DNA of 64,000 bases from Verrucomicrobiota bacterium (GCA_029573725.1 JAKQDQ010000028.1:124001-188000), one strand, 5' to 3'. Positions 8,769-18,993 are shown, counted from the stretch's first letter. Notes: a model not told the origin generated them from the sequence alone. Numbers and translations are program-made.

Positions 8769-10672
8769 ACCAGCGGAGGCATGGGGCAATCCAAGGTTTC
8801 GGCAATGCCGCGCAGCAGTTCCGCTTCGCGCTCCTGCACCACCCCATCCGCGCCGACGACCTGAACGCTCCCCGCGATCAACTGCTTTTTAATCTGCGGC
8901 GTGGTGGCCGCCAAGCGGTTAAGTGCCCGGTCAATTTCCGCCAGCCCACACTGTGCGGACGGTAGTAACGTCAGCCCGCTTCCGCCGGCGGGGATCACTG
9001 CAGCGCCAGCTCGAAAGGCGCGCGCCGTCGCCTGGGCGTCGCTGCTGCCCACATGAGCGAGCGCGGAGAACAGAACGGCCAGGTCCGGAAGCAACGGTGG
9101 CAGCGCGTAGTATTGCACCACCAGTGGTTTGCCCGGATGAAAATGGCGCGTCAAATTGCGCTCCAAAATCTTTTCCAGCACAAACTCGAACAGATCAATT
9201 TGTCCGTCACTTTCAATCAGCCATCGCAACGTCGCGTGAAAGGTCTCAAACTCCTCGCCCGACATTTCCCGCAGTGCCGCCACCGCCAGATTTACCAGCG
9301 GCAGCCGGGCCTTGGTCGGCAACCCGGCAACCAATGCCGCCAGCGCGGTCATTTCCGAACTTACGTCCGGCGACATGCGGCGCGCGATCTCAGCCAGTTG
9401 CGTAGCGCGCAATTCGTTCTGATCGCTGAGTAACAACGCAAAAATCAAGGCGGTGGCGCCCAACGGCTCCCGCGCCGCGGTCTGGATGGGCGCAGGGATG
9501 GTGGTGCGCAGTTGTTCAGCATAACGCAACTGCGCCAGGGTCGGTTGGCCCATGTTTTGAATGGCGCTCTGCGACGAAAGACCCGAAGCCCCCACGACAA
9601 CCGGGGGCGCCGAAGGTGCGGAAGCGAGTGGTGAGATCAATCCCGATTCGGGACTGGAGGACGTCGCAGCGGCAGCCGACGCCGTCCCGCGGGCGGCTGG
9701 GAAGTCGCCCTGCCACGAGGGATCAATCGCACGAATCCGATCCGCCAGCGGCGGATGCGTGGCGAACATCCCGAGGAAAGAGGAACGCAGTCCGTTGCTG
9801 AAATACATGTGGCTGGCTTCCTCAGCCCGCTCCGTTTGCAGTTGCGATCCGACCGCGCCAATTTTTTGCAAGGCGCGGGAAAGCCCCGCCGGATTCCGGG
9901 TGAATTGCACTGCGGAAGCGTCGGCGAGAAATTCCCGCTGGCGACTGACGGCAGCTTGAATCATACGACCAAAGAAAACGCCAAAACCGCTAACGATGAT
10001 GAGTGCCAGTCCGAGGAGCGGTAACGGATTTTTTCGCCCCCGAGTGCGCAGCAGAATCCGGCCGATGACGGCCAGACAAATCAGTCCGAAGATCAGCCCC
10101 ATCAAGCGGATGTTCAAGCGCATGTCGCCGTTCAGAATATGGCTGAATTCGTGGCCGATGACCCCTTGCAACTCATCCCGATTCAACCGCTCCATGCAAC
10201 CGCGGGTCACGGCCACCGCCGCATCGTTCGATGAAAACCCGGACGCGAAAGCATTGATCCCGCGCTCGTCATCCAGCACGTACACCTTGGGCATGGGCAC
10301 CCCCGAGGCGATGGACATTTCCTCGACCACGTTCAGGAGTTTGCGCTCCTGCAAATCCGTGCTGTTCGGTTTCAGCAAGCGACCACCGAGTGATTCGGCC
10401 ACCACGCCGCCGCCGGTGGACAATTCAGATATTTTATAGAGACACCCCCCGGCGATCACCGCCAGCGTGCCCGCGGCCGAGTAACCGAGCAGGTCCGGCC
10501 TCCAGAACGAGCGCAGCCTGAACCCGGTGGCCAAAGATTCCCAGCCCGGCCCGAAAATCAGCAGACACGCGAGATAGACCGACGCCACAATGCCCAGCAC
10601 CGCCAGGAGAAAATAAAACACCAGTCGCCGGGTGCGACGGTGCGCCAGCTCCTGATGTTGAAAAAAATCCAT
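8765..10672 (-). CDS. M48-family membrane metalloprotease with TerB-like C-terminus
   Basis: A 635-residue HtpX-like zinc protease. Two N-terminal membrane helices (about residues 17-40 and 65-80) precede the catalytic HEFSH motif at 174-178; the downstream EFLADA motif carries the third zinc ligand. After a low-complexity Ala/Ser/Pro linker there is a C-terminal all-alpha region ending with QEREAELLRGIAETLDCP, which resembles a TerB-type tellurite-resistance domain. The ATG at 10672 is chosen over a GTG 18 bp upstream. It lies 92 bp downstream of lemA on the same strand, a common pairing in which LemA and an M48 protease act together at the envelope. The precise substrate is unknown. Confidence 0.9.
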   Translation of the reverse strand: MDFFQHQELAHRRTRRLVFYFLLAVLGIVASVYLACLLIFGPGWESLATGFRLRSFWRPDLLGYSAAGTLAVIAGGCLYKISELSTGGGVVAESLGGRLLKPNSTDLQERKLLNVVEEMSIASGVPMPKVYVLDDERGINAFASGFSSNDAAVAVTRGCMERLNRDELQGVIGHEFSHILNGDMRLNIRLMGLIFGLICLAVIGRILLRTRGRKNPLPLLGLALIIVSGFGVFFGRMIQAAVSRQREFLADASAVQFTRNPAGLSRALQKIGAVGSQLQTERAEEASHMYFSNGLRSSFLGMFATHPPLADRIRAIDPSWQGDFPAARGTASAAAATSSSPESGLISPLASAPSAPPVVVGASGLSSQSAIQNMGQPTLAQLRYAEQLRTTIPAPIQTAAREPLGATALIFALLLSDQNELRATQLAEIARRMSPDVSSEMTALAALVAGLPTKARLPLVNLAVAALREMSGEEFETFHATLRWLIESDGQIDLFEFVLEKILERNLTRHFHPGKPLVVQYYALPPLLPDLAVLFSALAHVGSSDAQATARAFRAGAAVIPAGGSGLTLLPSAQCGLAEIDRALNRLAATTPQIKKQLIAGSVQVVGADGVVQEREAELLRGIAETLDCPMPPLV

Positions 10673-10764
10673 GGCCCGGATCCGGTTCACGTCGTCAGGC
10701 CGCAGTCAAGTTCCGGATGCGGCGCGGGCCGGAGTTGGGACCACCACCGCTCCACCATGGCCGC

Positions 10765-11367
10765 TCAGGTGAAGGACACCTTCGGTGCTTCGCGCTGCTC
10801 GGCCTTGTCAATCACGAACAGCTCGGCGGCGGCGAAGTTGAACATGCCGGCAATGAGGTTGTTCGGAAACACCTCCCGCGCGGTGTTATAGGTCATGACA
10901 CTGTCATTGTAAGCCTGGCGGGCAAAGGAAACCTTGTTCTCCGTGGAGGTCAACTCCTCGGACAACTGCATCATATTTTGGTTGGCTTTGAGATCGGGAT
11001 AGCGTTCCGCCACCATCAGCAACCGCCCCAGGGCCCCGGCCAGCCCCCCCTCCGCCGCCACCAGATTTTTCACGGCGACGGCGTCTCCCGGATCGCTGGC
11101 AGCCGCCTGTGAAGCGGTGTAAGCCAGATTGCGCGCGTTGGTCACGCTTTCGAGCGTTTCGCGTTCGTGCTTCAGATAACCCTTGGCCGTTTCGACCAGA
11201 TTCGGGATCAGGTCGTAGCGACGTTTGAGTTGCACGTCAATTTGCGCGTAGGCGTTCTTGAACCGGTTGCGCAAGACGACCAGTTGATTGTATTTGCCCA
11301 CCACCACTAGCACCGCCAGCACCGCCAGTCCGGCCAGCGCCAGCACCGCAATTAGTAATGCACTCAT
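10765..11367 (-). CDS. lemA: LemA family protein
   Basis: A 200-residue LemA protein: an N-terminal membrane anchor (ALLIAVLALAGLAVLAVL) followed by the conserved helical domain. Family signatures are NRFKNAYAQIDVQLKRRYDL, IPNLVETAKGY and the C-terminal YNDSVMTYNT / FPNNLIAGMF segment. The ATG at 11367 begins just before the anchor; a GTG 21 bp upstream is also in frame. It is followed by the M48 protease gene in a likely two-gene operon. LemA proteins are cell-envelope proteins of poorly defined function, often linked to membrane-protease complexes. Confidence 0.92.
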   Translation of the reverse strand: MSALLIAVLALAGLAVLAVLVVVGKYNQLVVLRNRFKNAYAQIDVQLKRRYDLIPNLVETAKGYLKHERETLESVTNARNLAYTASQAAASDPGDAVAVKNLVAAEGGLAGALGRLLMVAERYPDLKANQNMMQLSEELTSTENKVSFARQAYNDSVMTYNTAREVFPNNLIAGMFNFAAAELFVIDKAEQREAPKVSFT

Positions 11368-11472
11368 AATCCCCTTTCGTTTCGTCACCGGCTTCTAAGC
11401 CAGTTCCTCCGGCACTGCAATTACAATTTACGCCGGTAATTCAAGTCCGCCACGCGCCCCCGGGCCGGCCGC

Positions 11473-12324
11473 CTAACCCACCCGGCGCAGGCACTTCACT
11501 CCGCCGGCCACCAGCGCCAGCGCCGCGCCCAGCATGCACACAATGGCCGCTCCCGTCGGCACGTCCAGCGTGAACGACGCATAAAGTCCGCCCACGCTCG
11601 CCAGGGTGGCGACGCCCCAGCCCACCAGTAATCGCGCGAGCAGCGAATTGACCAGAAACGTCGCACAGGCCGCCGGCACGATGAGATAGGAAAACACCAT
11701 CAACACCCCGCCCACCTGCACAAAGCTGGTCACCACAAAACCAAACAGCGCATAAAACAAAAAATCCCAGCAAAGCATGGACCAGCTGCTGTGCGCCGCA
11801 GCCTCATGTTCAAAGGAAAGCTTGATGAATTGGCGGCGAAAAATGAAATGGATCACTCCGATGGCCGCATAAAGCGCCGCCGTTTTGGCGATTTGTCCCG
11901 GCGTCACCGTGAGCAGATCCCCCACGAGCGTGCGTTGCAATTCCTCCTTGCCGTGCGGGCTTTTGCTCAACAACAAGATCCCCGCCGCCGCCGCCACCAC
12001 GTAGATGATGCCGATGAGCGCCTCCTGCGGCACCCGCGGCTGCCGGCTCGGGCGCGTGAAGGTGAACAACAACGCCCCGGCCAGCGTGAAGCCGAGCGCC
12101 CAGAAATAATTGTGCGGATCGTCCGGTTCGTGCCCCAGAAAAAGGCAGACGCACGTCCCCAGGGTCGCCACCTGGGCCAGCGCGAGATCCACAAAAATCA
12201 CCTCGCGCCGCAGGATGTGCAGGCCGTAATAGACCAGAATGCCGGGCAGCAGCAGGCAGGCCAGCAGCGGCCACTTCATGACCGTGAACATTTCCACCCA
12301 GGTGAGTGTGTCGGTTGCATTCAT
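11473..12324 (-). CDS. znuB: Metal ABC transporter permease (ZnuB-like)
   Basis: A 283-residue ABC-3 family permease with about eight membrane helices. Family features include VFVDLALAQVATLGT near residue 50, which is the usual 'D-AL-H/Q-A' signature at the start of helix 2, and the mid-region VVTSFVQVGGVLMVFSYLI, which resembles the cytoplasmic coupling segment. With the upstream substrate-binding protein it would import Zn2+ or Mn2+. The ATG at 12324 is 84 bp after the znuA stop codon, and that gap is too short to hold the ATP-binding subunit. None is found elsewhere in the window, so this permease needs an ATPase encoded elsewhere or the system is broken. Confidence 0.88.
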   Translation of the reverse strand: MNATDTLTWVEMFTVMKWPLLACLLLPGILVYYGLHILRREVIFVDLALAQVATLGTCVCLFLGHEPDDPHNYFWALGFTLAGALLFTFTRPSRQPRVPQEALIGIIYVVAAAAGILLLSKSPHGKEELQRTLVGDLLTVTPGQIAKTAALYAAIGVIHFIFRRQFIKLSFEHEAAAHSSWSMLCWDFLFYALFGFVVTSFVQVGGVLMVFSYLIVPAACATFLVNSLLARLLVGWGVATLASVGGLYASFTLDVPTGAAIVCMLGAALALVAGGVKCLRRVG

Positions 12325-12408
12325 AAATCCATGCTCCGGGTCAAACCAACGGCGACCGTGAACCTCGGGCGCGCCGGCGGCCGGGTCTTTCGCTGCCCGT
12401 CAACGCCC

Positions 12409-13329
12409 TCATTTCTGCGCGCCCAGGGCCTGGGCCAGCGTCTGCACCAGATAATCCAGTAACGCCACGTAACCGCCTTCCGTCCCCTTGACGCCCCCCG
12501 GCATCTGCGCCACGTCCACCACGGTCGCCCCGGTGCTGCGGGCAACGGTTTCCGCCGTCTTGCGGTTCAGATACGGGTCCACGATGATGACCCGCGCGTT
12601 TTCCTCCTTCATGCGGGCAATCACCGCGGCCAGATGCGCCGGCGACGGCGGAATGCCGGGCTTGGGTTCCAGAAAAAGGTCCATCTGCAAACCAAACCGC
12701 GCGGCAAAATATGGCCAGGACTTGTGATAAGACACCACCCTTGCACCCTTGAACGGCGCCAGTTCCGCCGTCCATTCCGCGAGTTTGCGATCGAGCGTTG
12801 CCGTGAATTTGCTGGCGTTCGCGTGATACGCCGCCGCGTTGGCGGAATCCAGCCGGGCGAACGCATCCGCCAGATGCGCGGCAATGATCTTGGCGTTCAC
12901 CGGATCAATGACGTAATGCGGGTTGCCCAGCGGATGGATGTCGCCTTCGGCCCGCGTCAGTGCCGTGGGCACTTCCCGCATGGCGATGCCGGCGTTGCAC
13001 AGGATGCGTCCCGGCTGGCCGGACTGGATCTTGTGGTTGCGCGTTCCCGCCAGCAAGGGCGGCAGCCAGCCAACTTCCAGGTCCGCGCCCCCCTCCACCA
13101 GCGCATCGGCGCGGTTGAGTTTCACAATGAAACTCGGCTTGGCATCCACGAAATGCGGATCTTCCGTGGGTCGGGCCAGCGTGGTGATTCTCACCTGGCT
13201 GCCACCGACCTCCCTGGCGATGGAGGCCAGATCCGGCGTGGTGACTACAAGGTTTAATCCGGCTTGAACGCTCGTGGCCAGCAGCCACGCACCGCCCAGC
13301 GCCCCAAATATTGTTTTCAAGGTTTTCAT
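12409..13329 (-). CDS. znuA: Zinc/manganese ABC transporter substrate-binding protein (ZnuA-like)
   Basis: A 306-residue periplasmic metal-binding protein of the cluster A-I family with a signal peptide (start MKTLKTIFG, cleavage near VQAG). Likely metal ligands are His in TEDPHFVD (first lobe), His in GNPHYVIDP, His in SYHKSWPYF, and the acidic residue in IIVDPYLNR. The long His/Asp-rich loop typical of high-affinity ZnuA is absent. It is followed by the permease on the same strand and preceded 48 bp upstream by a porin gene, so the three probably form a metal-uptake operon. The start ATG at 13329 is preferred over an in-frame start 18 bp upstream. Confidence 0.9.
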   Translation of the reverse strand: MKTLKTIFGALGGAWLLATSVQAGLNLVVTTPDLASIAREVGGSQVRITTLARPTEDPHFVDAKPSFIVKLNRADALVEGGADLEVGWLPPLLAGTRNHKIQSGQPGRILCNAGIAMREVPTALTRAEGDIHPLGNPHYVIDPVNAKIIAAHLADAFARLDSANAAAYHANASKFTATLDRKLAEWTAELAPFKGARVVSYHKSWPYFAARFGLQMDLFLEPKPGIPPSPAHLAAVIARMKEENARVIIVDPYLNRKTAETVARSTGATVVDVAQMPGGVKGTEGGYVALLDYLVQTLAQALGAQK

Positions 13330-13377
13330 TGGGATCGATCGTTGCACTCCTTCAGTTTTTCCGGCACCGGAATTCCG

Positions 13378-14928
13378 TCAAAATTGGTGCGCCGCATGGG
13401 CGCCCAGCAAAAATTCAAATTGCAGCCACACGGAATGATCCCGGCCCCGGGCGCGCCGGTCATCGTAGTTGTATTGCAATCGGAATTTGGAAAACTCCGT
13501 GGGATACCAGGTCAGATTGGGCGAAAGCCGCCAGCGCGCGTCTCGGTGCGGATCGCGTCCCAGGGGCGTGCCGCCGCCCGTTCCATCCGCCAGCAACAAC
13601 CCGGCCCGCTCGTATGCCGCCCGTTCTCCCGCCACATAATCCAGCCGCAAGCCGCCCACCCAGCCCCGCCGGAAGCCATAGAGCAGTTGCGCGTAAGCGC
13701 CGTAGTCGGTGACCGTTTCCCGAGCCAGCACCGCGGGTGTCAATCCCGTCGCCTCCGTAAGGCAGCCCGCATCCACAAAGCCGTCTCCGTCAGCATCGCC
13801 GCCATTGCCCTGCTCATCCCAGTCGAACTCCCCGAGCTGGTAACGGCGCACCAGGGCTTCCGCCTGAAAACTGACGAACGGAAATCCGGCGTGCGCCCGT
13901 GCTGGCTTCCATTTCCAATACAAATCCACCCCGTAAATCTGGGTCACCGTATCACCCCGGCTGCCACTGGCGTTCGGCCCAAACGCGCCGGAGGCCCCCA
14001 ATACCAGCGTCTGTTCGTCCGTCAGATCAAACGACACGACGTAACGTGGGGTGAACAGCAAATCCGTCACGTGCCGCACGCCGCGGTCATTCTCCGCATG
14101 CCGATAACCGAACGGGAGCTGGTCCCCCACCGTCCCCGCATGTGTGTGGCCGTCGCTGCGGAAGCCCGCCGCCGTCTCCCCGTGACTGTCTTGAATGCCG
14201 AGCACCAGTTCCGAATAGAACGGGGTCGGCGCCAGCCAGCTGAGTCGCACCCCCGGATTCCGCAGTCCATCGGCGCCGAGAAAACGTCCGTTGACCAACG
14301 GTGCATCTACAAAGCCCCAGGTGTGTGGATGCTGCGTGTTGACCCGGCCAAACGCAGACAGCAATTGCCCGGCGCGCACCTGCAGATCGCCCGGCAACGT
14401 CACCGTTTCCAGCCACGCCTCCTCCAGTTCCAGGAACGATTCGCCACCGGAATCCACCGAGAACAGAAGGTTCGCATTGCCGCGCAGATAGGGGTCCACG
14501 GCGCCTTGCAGATTCATCTCGACGCCTTGCACCGTAAAACCGTTCTGATTCGGATCGTGCCCGCCCAGCTGGGTGCCGCCCTCGATGTCTTTTGCCGTCG
14601 AGCCTCCAACCGCAAAGGTCCCCACCAGCCCAAGGTCCGCATAAACACCGCCCCGCCCCACCCGGAGCGGATCACTGGGCGACCAGACTTTGGCCGGCGT
14701 CGCCGGGGCGCTGGCCGGCGTGGGACGGTTGGCTTCCAACGGTGCGGGCGAAGTGGTGTTCGTCGCGGCGTAGTTGAGTTTTTCTTCGAGTGATTGCATC
14801 TTTTCGCGCAGTTCACGAAGTTCACGTTGCAACCGCTCGATTTCATTGGTTTCCCGCGCGCCAACCGCACTCGCGATCAGAACCGTTACGCCCACCATTA
14901 TCGTCCACTTCAAAAAATCTCGTTTCAT
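13378..14928 (-). CDS. Outer membrane beta-barrel (porin-like) of the zinc cluster
   Basis: A 516-residue protein. A signal peptide (MKRDFLKWTIMVGV to VGARE) is followed by a coiled coil (residues ~29-52, EIERLQRELRELREKMQSLE), then a Pro/Ala linker and a barrel rich in alternating aromatic strands, ending with the Phe of HQF as expected for BAM targeting. The coiled-coil-plus-barrel layout resembles oligomeric porins and zinc-responsive outer membrane proteins. Position directly upstream of znuA suggests metal passage across the outer membrane, which is an inference. The segment DADGDGFVDAG looks like a calcium-binding-type loop. Confidence 0.75.
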   Translation of the reverse strand: MKRDFLKWTIMVGVTVLIASAVGARETNEIERLQRELRELREKMQSLEEKLNYAATNTTSPAPLEANRPTPASAPATPAKVWSPSDPLRVGRGGVYADLGLVGTFAVGGSTAKDIEGGTQLGGHDPNQNGFTVQGVEMNLQGAVDPYLRGNANLLFSVDSGGESFLELEEAWLETVTLPGDLQVRAGQLLSAFGRVNTQHPHTWGFVDAPLVNGRFLGADGLRNPGVRLSWLAPTPFYSELVLGIQDSHGETAAGFRSDGHTHAGTVGDQLPFGYRHAENDRGVRHVTDLLFTPRYVVSFDLTDEQTLVLGASGAFGPNASGSRGDTVTQIYGVDLYWKWKPARAHAGFPFVSFQAEALVRRYQLGEFDWDEQGNGGDADGDGFVDAGCLTEATGLTPAVLARETVTDYGAYAQLLYGFRRGWVGGLRLDYVAGERAAYERAGLLLADGTGGGTPLGRDPHRDARWRLSPNLTWYPTEFSKFRLQYNYDDRRARGRDHSVWLQFEFLLGAHAAHQF

Positions 14929-15038
14929 ACCCAATTCCCTTCCAAGCCATCCGGGCCACCTCAACACGAGTCAGCCACGAGAACTACCAAATGCGTTAAA
15001 ATGAATCCTGCCCACGCGGGCCGGACCAACATCACGGA

Positions 15039-15371
15039 TTACAACTGGGAAGAAACCGAAGCGGGCGGACCGCGAGTGGAAATGACGGAGGGATCAATCG
15101 CGGCGGGAATAACGATTTGCGGCGCGGGAAGTGTCCAAGCAACAGACAGCAACGCAAAAACTTCTGACACCGTGACCAACGGCGCGTTGAGTTGGCCTTC
15201 GACCAGGATACAGACCGCACATGGACTTTGCGTGTGACCACTGCTGGAATGAAGCCGCTCATGCAGCCGGCTGCTGGCGGAGGCCAGCGTCAACAACAGC
15301 ATCAGCGCCGCCAGCAAACCAGCTAGAACTGGTTTGTACTGCTTGAAATTTGCTGGCACTGAAAGCCGCAT
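15039..15371 (-). CDS. Small membrane-anchored His/Cys protein
   Basis: A 110-residue protein: one hydrophobic helix (VLAGLLAALMLLLTL) followed by a His-rich stretch SSRLHERLHSSSGHTQ and a CAVC pair, then a low-complexity tail. The ATG at 15371 is chosen; a TTG lies 24 bp upstream. The spacing of H-x3-H, then H, then C-x2-C suggests metal binding. It sits 110 bp upstream of the porin gene on the same strand, inside the putative zinc cluster. No named family is claimed. It may be a periplasmic metal-capture or sensing peptide. Confidence 0.6.
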   Translation of the reverse strand: MRLSVPANFKQYKPVLAGLLAALMLLLTLASASSRLHERLHSSSGHTQSPCAVCILVEGQLNAPLVTVSEVFALLSVAWTLPAPQIVIPAAIDPSVISTRGPPASVSSQL

Positions 15372-15503
15372 CCGGGTGGATTTGAGCAAAGCCAATGCCG
15401 TCGCACAAGGTTTTTACCGCGCACTCAATCGGACACGGCAAAACCACTCCTGCCCGCTCACCCCTAACCGCCAGCCACCAGAATTTAAAACCAGACGATC
15501 AAC

Positions 15504-16217
<714 letters not shown>

Positions 16218-16235
16218 GCCGTGCTCCGGGGCCAT

Positions 16236-17057
16236 TCAGCGTTGATAACGCAGGCGGAAAAACTGTTGGGGTGCGTCCGCCTCCAGCTGCACCTCCAGCG
16301 TGTCGCCCCGCAGCACGGGAACGTGGGGCGCCGGTGTCCAGGCCGCTGGATGCTCCAAGGTCAGTGCCGTCTCCAGCACCCAATTGGTGCCGCCCCCGGC
16401 CGGCCAGGCGAGCCGCATATCCCGGCCCAGAACCAGATGCGGCCGTCCGTCCGGTTGATTCGTGAACTCAAACGTCAATGGCCCGCTCGTTGTCGCCGGC
16501 AGCTCCCGGCCGTCCACGGCATCCACCAGGTACACCTCGAACAGGGCGGTATAGCCGTTGGTGCCCGGCGGCGCCGTTACCAGGGGATGAAACATCACGC
16601 CATTCCATGGCAGCGCATTCGTCACGGCGTCCGTCCCGAAAATCGGTGTCAGCGCCTTTGGTGGCGTGCCCGAGTAACGATAGAACCGCAGTTCCGGCGG
16701 ACCGCTCAATTTCCGGATCCACATTTGCGCCCCGGCAGGCAACGGATCGCTCATCGCATCCATCACAAATCCGTAGCGCCGGCTGAACGCTGCGCCCTGC
16801 CGGCTTGGATCCAGCGCGTCAAACCACGGATCGGTTGGATCAAAACCCGCGTCTGGATGACTCACGAGCAACGGGATGAGTTGCGGAACCTCATCCGGCA
16901 TCGCGACCTGCATGCGGTCGGTCTCCGCGTGATAGGCCACCATCGGCATTACCATGCCCCCCTGCATGGGCACCGCCGTCAACACCTCGGCTCGCCCCCA
17001 ACCTAACCCGCACGCCATTACGAGCGCGTGTACTGAAAATTTTATCGTGCTTTGCAT
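16236..17057 (-). CDS. Secreted protein of unknown function in the zinc cluster
   Basis: A 273-residue exported protein: signal peptide (MQSTIKFSVHALVMACGLGWGRAEV), a central domain with no recognised family (GAQMWIRKLSGPPELRFYRY and VTNALPWNGVMFHPLV are typical segments), and a C-terminal beta-domain with TNWVLETALTLEHPAAWTP and a terminal FFRLRYQR. The same kind of tail ends the large protein at 37-2802. It is followed directly by the pseudopilin gene on the same strand. The Met-rich stretch near residues 30-50 (MQGGMVMPM) and the zinc-cluster context suggest metal handling, but this is inference. Confidence 0.65.
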   Translation of the reverse strand: MQSTIKFSVHALVMACGLGWGRAEVLTAVPMQGGMVMPMVAYHAETDRMQVAMPDEVPQLIPLLVSHPDAGFDPTDPWFDALDPSRQGAAFSRRYGFVMDAMSDPLPAGAQMWIRKLSGPPELRFYRYSGTPPKALTPIFGTDAVTNALPWNGVMFHPLVTAPPGTNGYTALFEVYLVDAVDGRELPATTSGPLTFEFTNQPDGRPHLVLGRDMRLAWPAGGGTNWVLETALTLEHPAAWTPAPHVPVLRGDTLEVQLEADAPQQFFRLRYQR

Positions 17058-17265
17058 ACTTCAAACTCTTGATTTCTCGTTTCGAAAATTTCTTAAACTG
17101 CCATCGTGACGCCCCGTTGGAAGTTTCAGTCCGCCAGCACGTACAAGTTCGCGTGCTGCGCAACGTTCACCGGAAGCTTCGGAAAGACGGAATGGAGATA
17201 ATCCCTCCGCGTGTAATTCAAATCAGCACCGCAACCCAACAGCAGGTTGGCAAAAATGCGGCGGC

Positions 17266-17664
17266 TTAGATGGAATGCCGAAAGGCATGGGAACGCGGAC
17301 GCGGTTTCGGCGGCTCATCCGAACGTGAGTTCAATGTCGGTGCCGCAGCGGGAATGGGGGGAAAGACTTCGGCAATGACAAAAGTTTCAACCGAGGCAAC
17401 CAAACCAAAATCAAATTTGAGCGCATCCGAATCCTGCTGCTGGTTCGGTTGCCGGCTATCCTGGCGCCCCTCTTGAATGACCTTGCATAGCGCGCACGGA
17501 TGTTGGCCGTCGAAAGTTTTGCTCACCGCTTCGGCAAGCGACGCATCCCGCGAGTAGGTGATCACCATGCCCACCCAGGCGACCGGCTGGAGCAAAGCCC
17601 AGTGCGCTCCCAGGGATAATGAAAGCGTCAACACCAGCGCCCACTGCGAACACCGCGTCACCAC
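17266..17664 (-). CDS. Small membrane protein with HPCALCK motif
   Basis: A 132-residue protein if the GTG at 17664 is used; the frame stays open to a GTG at 17751. A hydrophobic N-terminal segment (ALVLTLSLSLGAHWALLQPV) is followed by GMVITYSRDASLAEAVSKTF and then DGQHPCALCKVIQEGR, an H-x-C-x2-C motif, and a Pro/Arg-rich tail. It lies between lpxB and the secreted protein at 16236 on the same strand and is probably the first gene of the putative zinc-uptake cluster. The His-Cys-Cys group suggests metal binding; no biochemical function is known to me. The true start is uncertain. Confidence 0.6.
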   Translation of the reverse strand: MVTRCSQWALVLTLSLSLGAHWALLQPVAWVGMVITYSRDASLAEAVSKTFDGQHPCALCKVIQEGRQDSRQPNQQQDSDALKFDFGLVASVETFVIAEVFPPIPAAAPTLNSRSDEPPKPRPRSHAFRHSI

Positions 17665-17793
17665 CCGTTGATGGTTGCCGGAGCCGCTTCCGATGTCAAT
17701 TCTCCGCCAGGCTCCAACCCGGTCCGAAGACTGTTCGCCACCCTGCCCCACCAGGCCTCAAAACCGGGCCGCAACGGGACGGCGCCCCCCTCC

Positions 17794-18993
17794 CTAAAGC
17801 AGGTTCAGCACTGCGGCGGCGGCCCGTTGCGCCGCGCCCGGAGCGCCCAAACTCGCAACTACCTGCGCCAGCTGTTGCTGCACCCGGGTCCGTCGGGCTT
17901 CATCCTGCAACAATTCAAGCGCCGCACGGGCCAGATTTTCCGGGGTCGCCGCCGCTTGAATCAATTCCGGATAAATCGGCGCGTCCGCGAGGAGGTTGGG
18001 CATGGCCAGGTATTTCACGGTGACGATGCGGCGGCCAATGCAGTACGTGGGCCATGAAGTTTTGTAAAAGACGACGGCGGGGACACCATGAAGCGCGCAT
18101 TCCATGGTGATGGTGCCGGATTTGGTGAGCGCCAGGGCGGCACCCGTCAGCGCATCCGTCAGGCCGCCGACTTGCACTTCGATCCCGGCCGGCAATGGCA
18201 AGGCCTGGATCTGTGCGGCCAGCGGGGCCGTGGGGACGATCAATTTCCCGGTCAGCGCCGGAACGGTACCGCGCAAAATTTCAAAGGCCCGCAACACCAG
18301 CGGGGTGTGCCGCCGTACTTCATCCGGGCGACTGCCCGGCAGCAAAACAATTCGTCCCGGCCCCGGCCGGGGCCCGCCGGACCGGTCGGCCGCCGGCACG
18401 CGGCCGATCATGGGATGCCCCACAAATTCCACCCGCAGCTGCGGCACGCGCCGGGCGTACCACGCTTTTTCAAATGGAAAAATGCTCAATAACAGGTCGC
18501 AATATTCCGCCAGAGTGAAGGCGCGCCCGGGTCGCGACGCCCAGACTTGCGGGGAGACAAATTGCACCAGCTTCGGCTGCCAGTTTTGAAACCAGCCGTG
18601 CTGCCGGCGCACCCGCGCGTGAATGGCGCGGGCGAAACGCAGGTTGAAACCGCTGGAATCCACGCCGATGATGACGTCCGGTTCCCGCTGTGCCGCGGCG
18701 GTTTTCAGTTGTTGAAAGGCGCGCCGGAATGCCCCGAAATTCTTCCAGACTTCGGCAATGCCGATCACCGAATAGCGCGTCAAATCGCACAGCAATTCCA
18801 CTCCGGCAGCCGCCATCCGGGGACCGCCCGCGCCGAAAAAGCGCGGGACCAGCGCGGTGTGCAGCGGTTGCACGTCCGCGGAGGCATGCCGGTGGCGCCC
18901 CACCACCGCCTCCCGCAACGCGGCCACCAGTTCCGCCGCCAGTTGGTCGCCGCTCGGATCCCCGGCAATCAGCATGAAGGAAGGCGGTCTCAT
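17794..18993 (-). CDS. lpxB: Lipid-A-disaccharide synthase
   Basis: A 399-residue GT19 enzyme condensing UDP-2,3-diacylglucosamine with lipid X to make the disaccharide of lipid A at the inner membrane. The family N-terminus MLIAGDPSGDQLAAELV is clear, as are FFGAGGPRMAAAGVELL, VIGIAEVWKNF, VDSSGFNLRFAR, PQVWASRPGRAF, LLPGSRPDEVRRH and the C-terminal ALTKSGTITMECALHGVPAV. Length is normal. Its ATG overlaps the stop of the upstream oxidoreductase by 4 bp. Presence of lpxB shows an outer membrane with lipid A. Confidence 0.97.
   Translation of the reverse strand: MRPPSFMLIAGDPSGDQLAAELVAALREAVVGRHRHASADVQPLHTALVPRFFGAGGPRMAAAGVELLCDLTRYSVIGIAEVWKNFGAFRRAFQQLKTAAAQREPDVIIGVDSSGFNLRFARAIHARVRRQHGWFQNWQPKLVQFVSPQVWASRPGRAFTLAEYCDLLLSIFPFEKAWYARRVPQLRVEFVGHPMIGRVPAADRSGGPRPGPGRIVLLPGSRPDEVRRHTPLVLRAFEILRGTVPALTGKLIVPTAPLAAQIQALPLPAGIEVQVGGLTDALTGAALALTKSGTITMECALHGVPAVVFYKTSWPTYCIGRRIVTVKYLAMPNLLADAPIYPELIQAAATPENLARAALELLQDEARRTRVQQQLAQVVASLGAPGAAQRAAAAVLNLL

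Noticed and set aside
6681..8789. 702-codon minus-strand frame
   Set aside because: Antisense to the CzcA pump; His/Gln/Arg-rich with no recognisable fold.
12325..12412. Intact small gene in the znuA-znuB gap
   Set aside because: Only a 23-codon Arg-rich frame is present, which is insufficient to support a gene; it may be a relic of a lost ATPase start.
17058..17265. Protein-like minus-strand frame downstream of the HPCALCK gene
   Set aside because: About 50 residues look protein-like in one frame, but there is no start codon and no family resemblance, so it is not reported as a gene.
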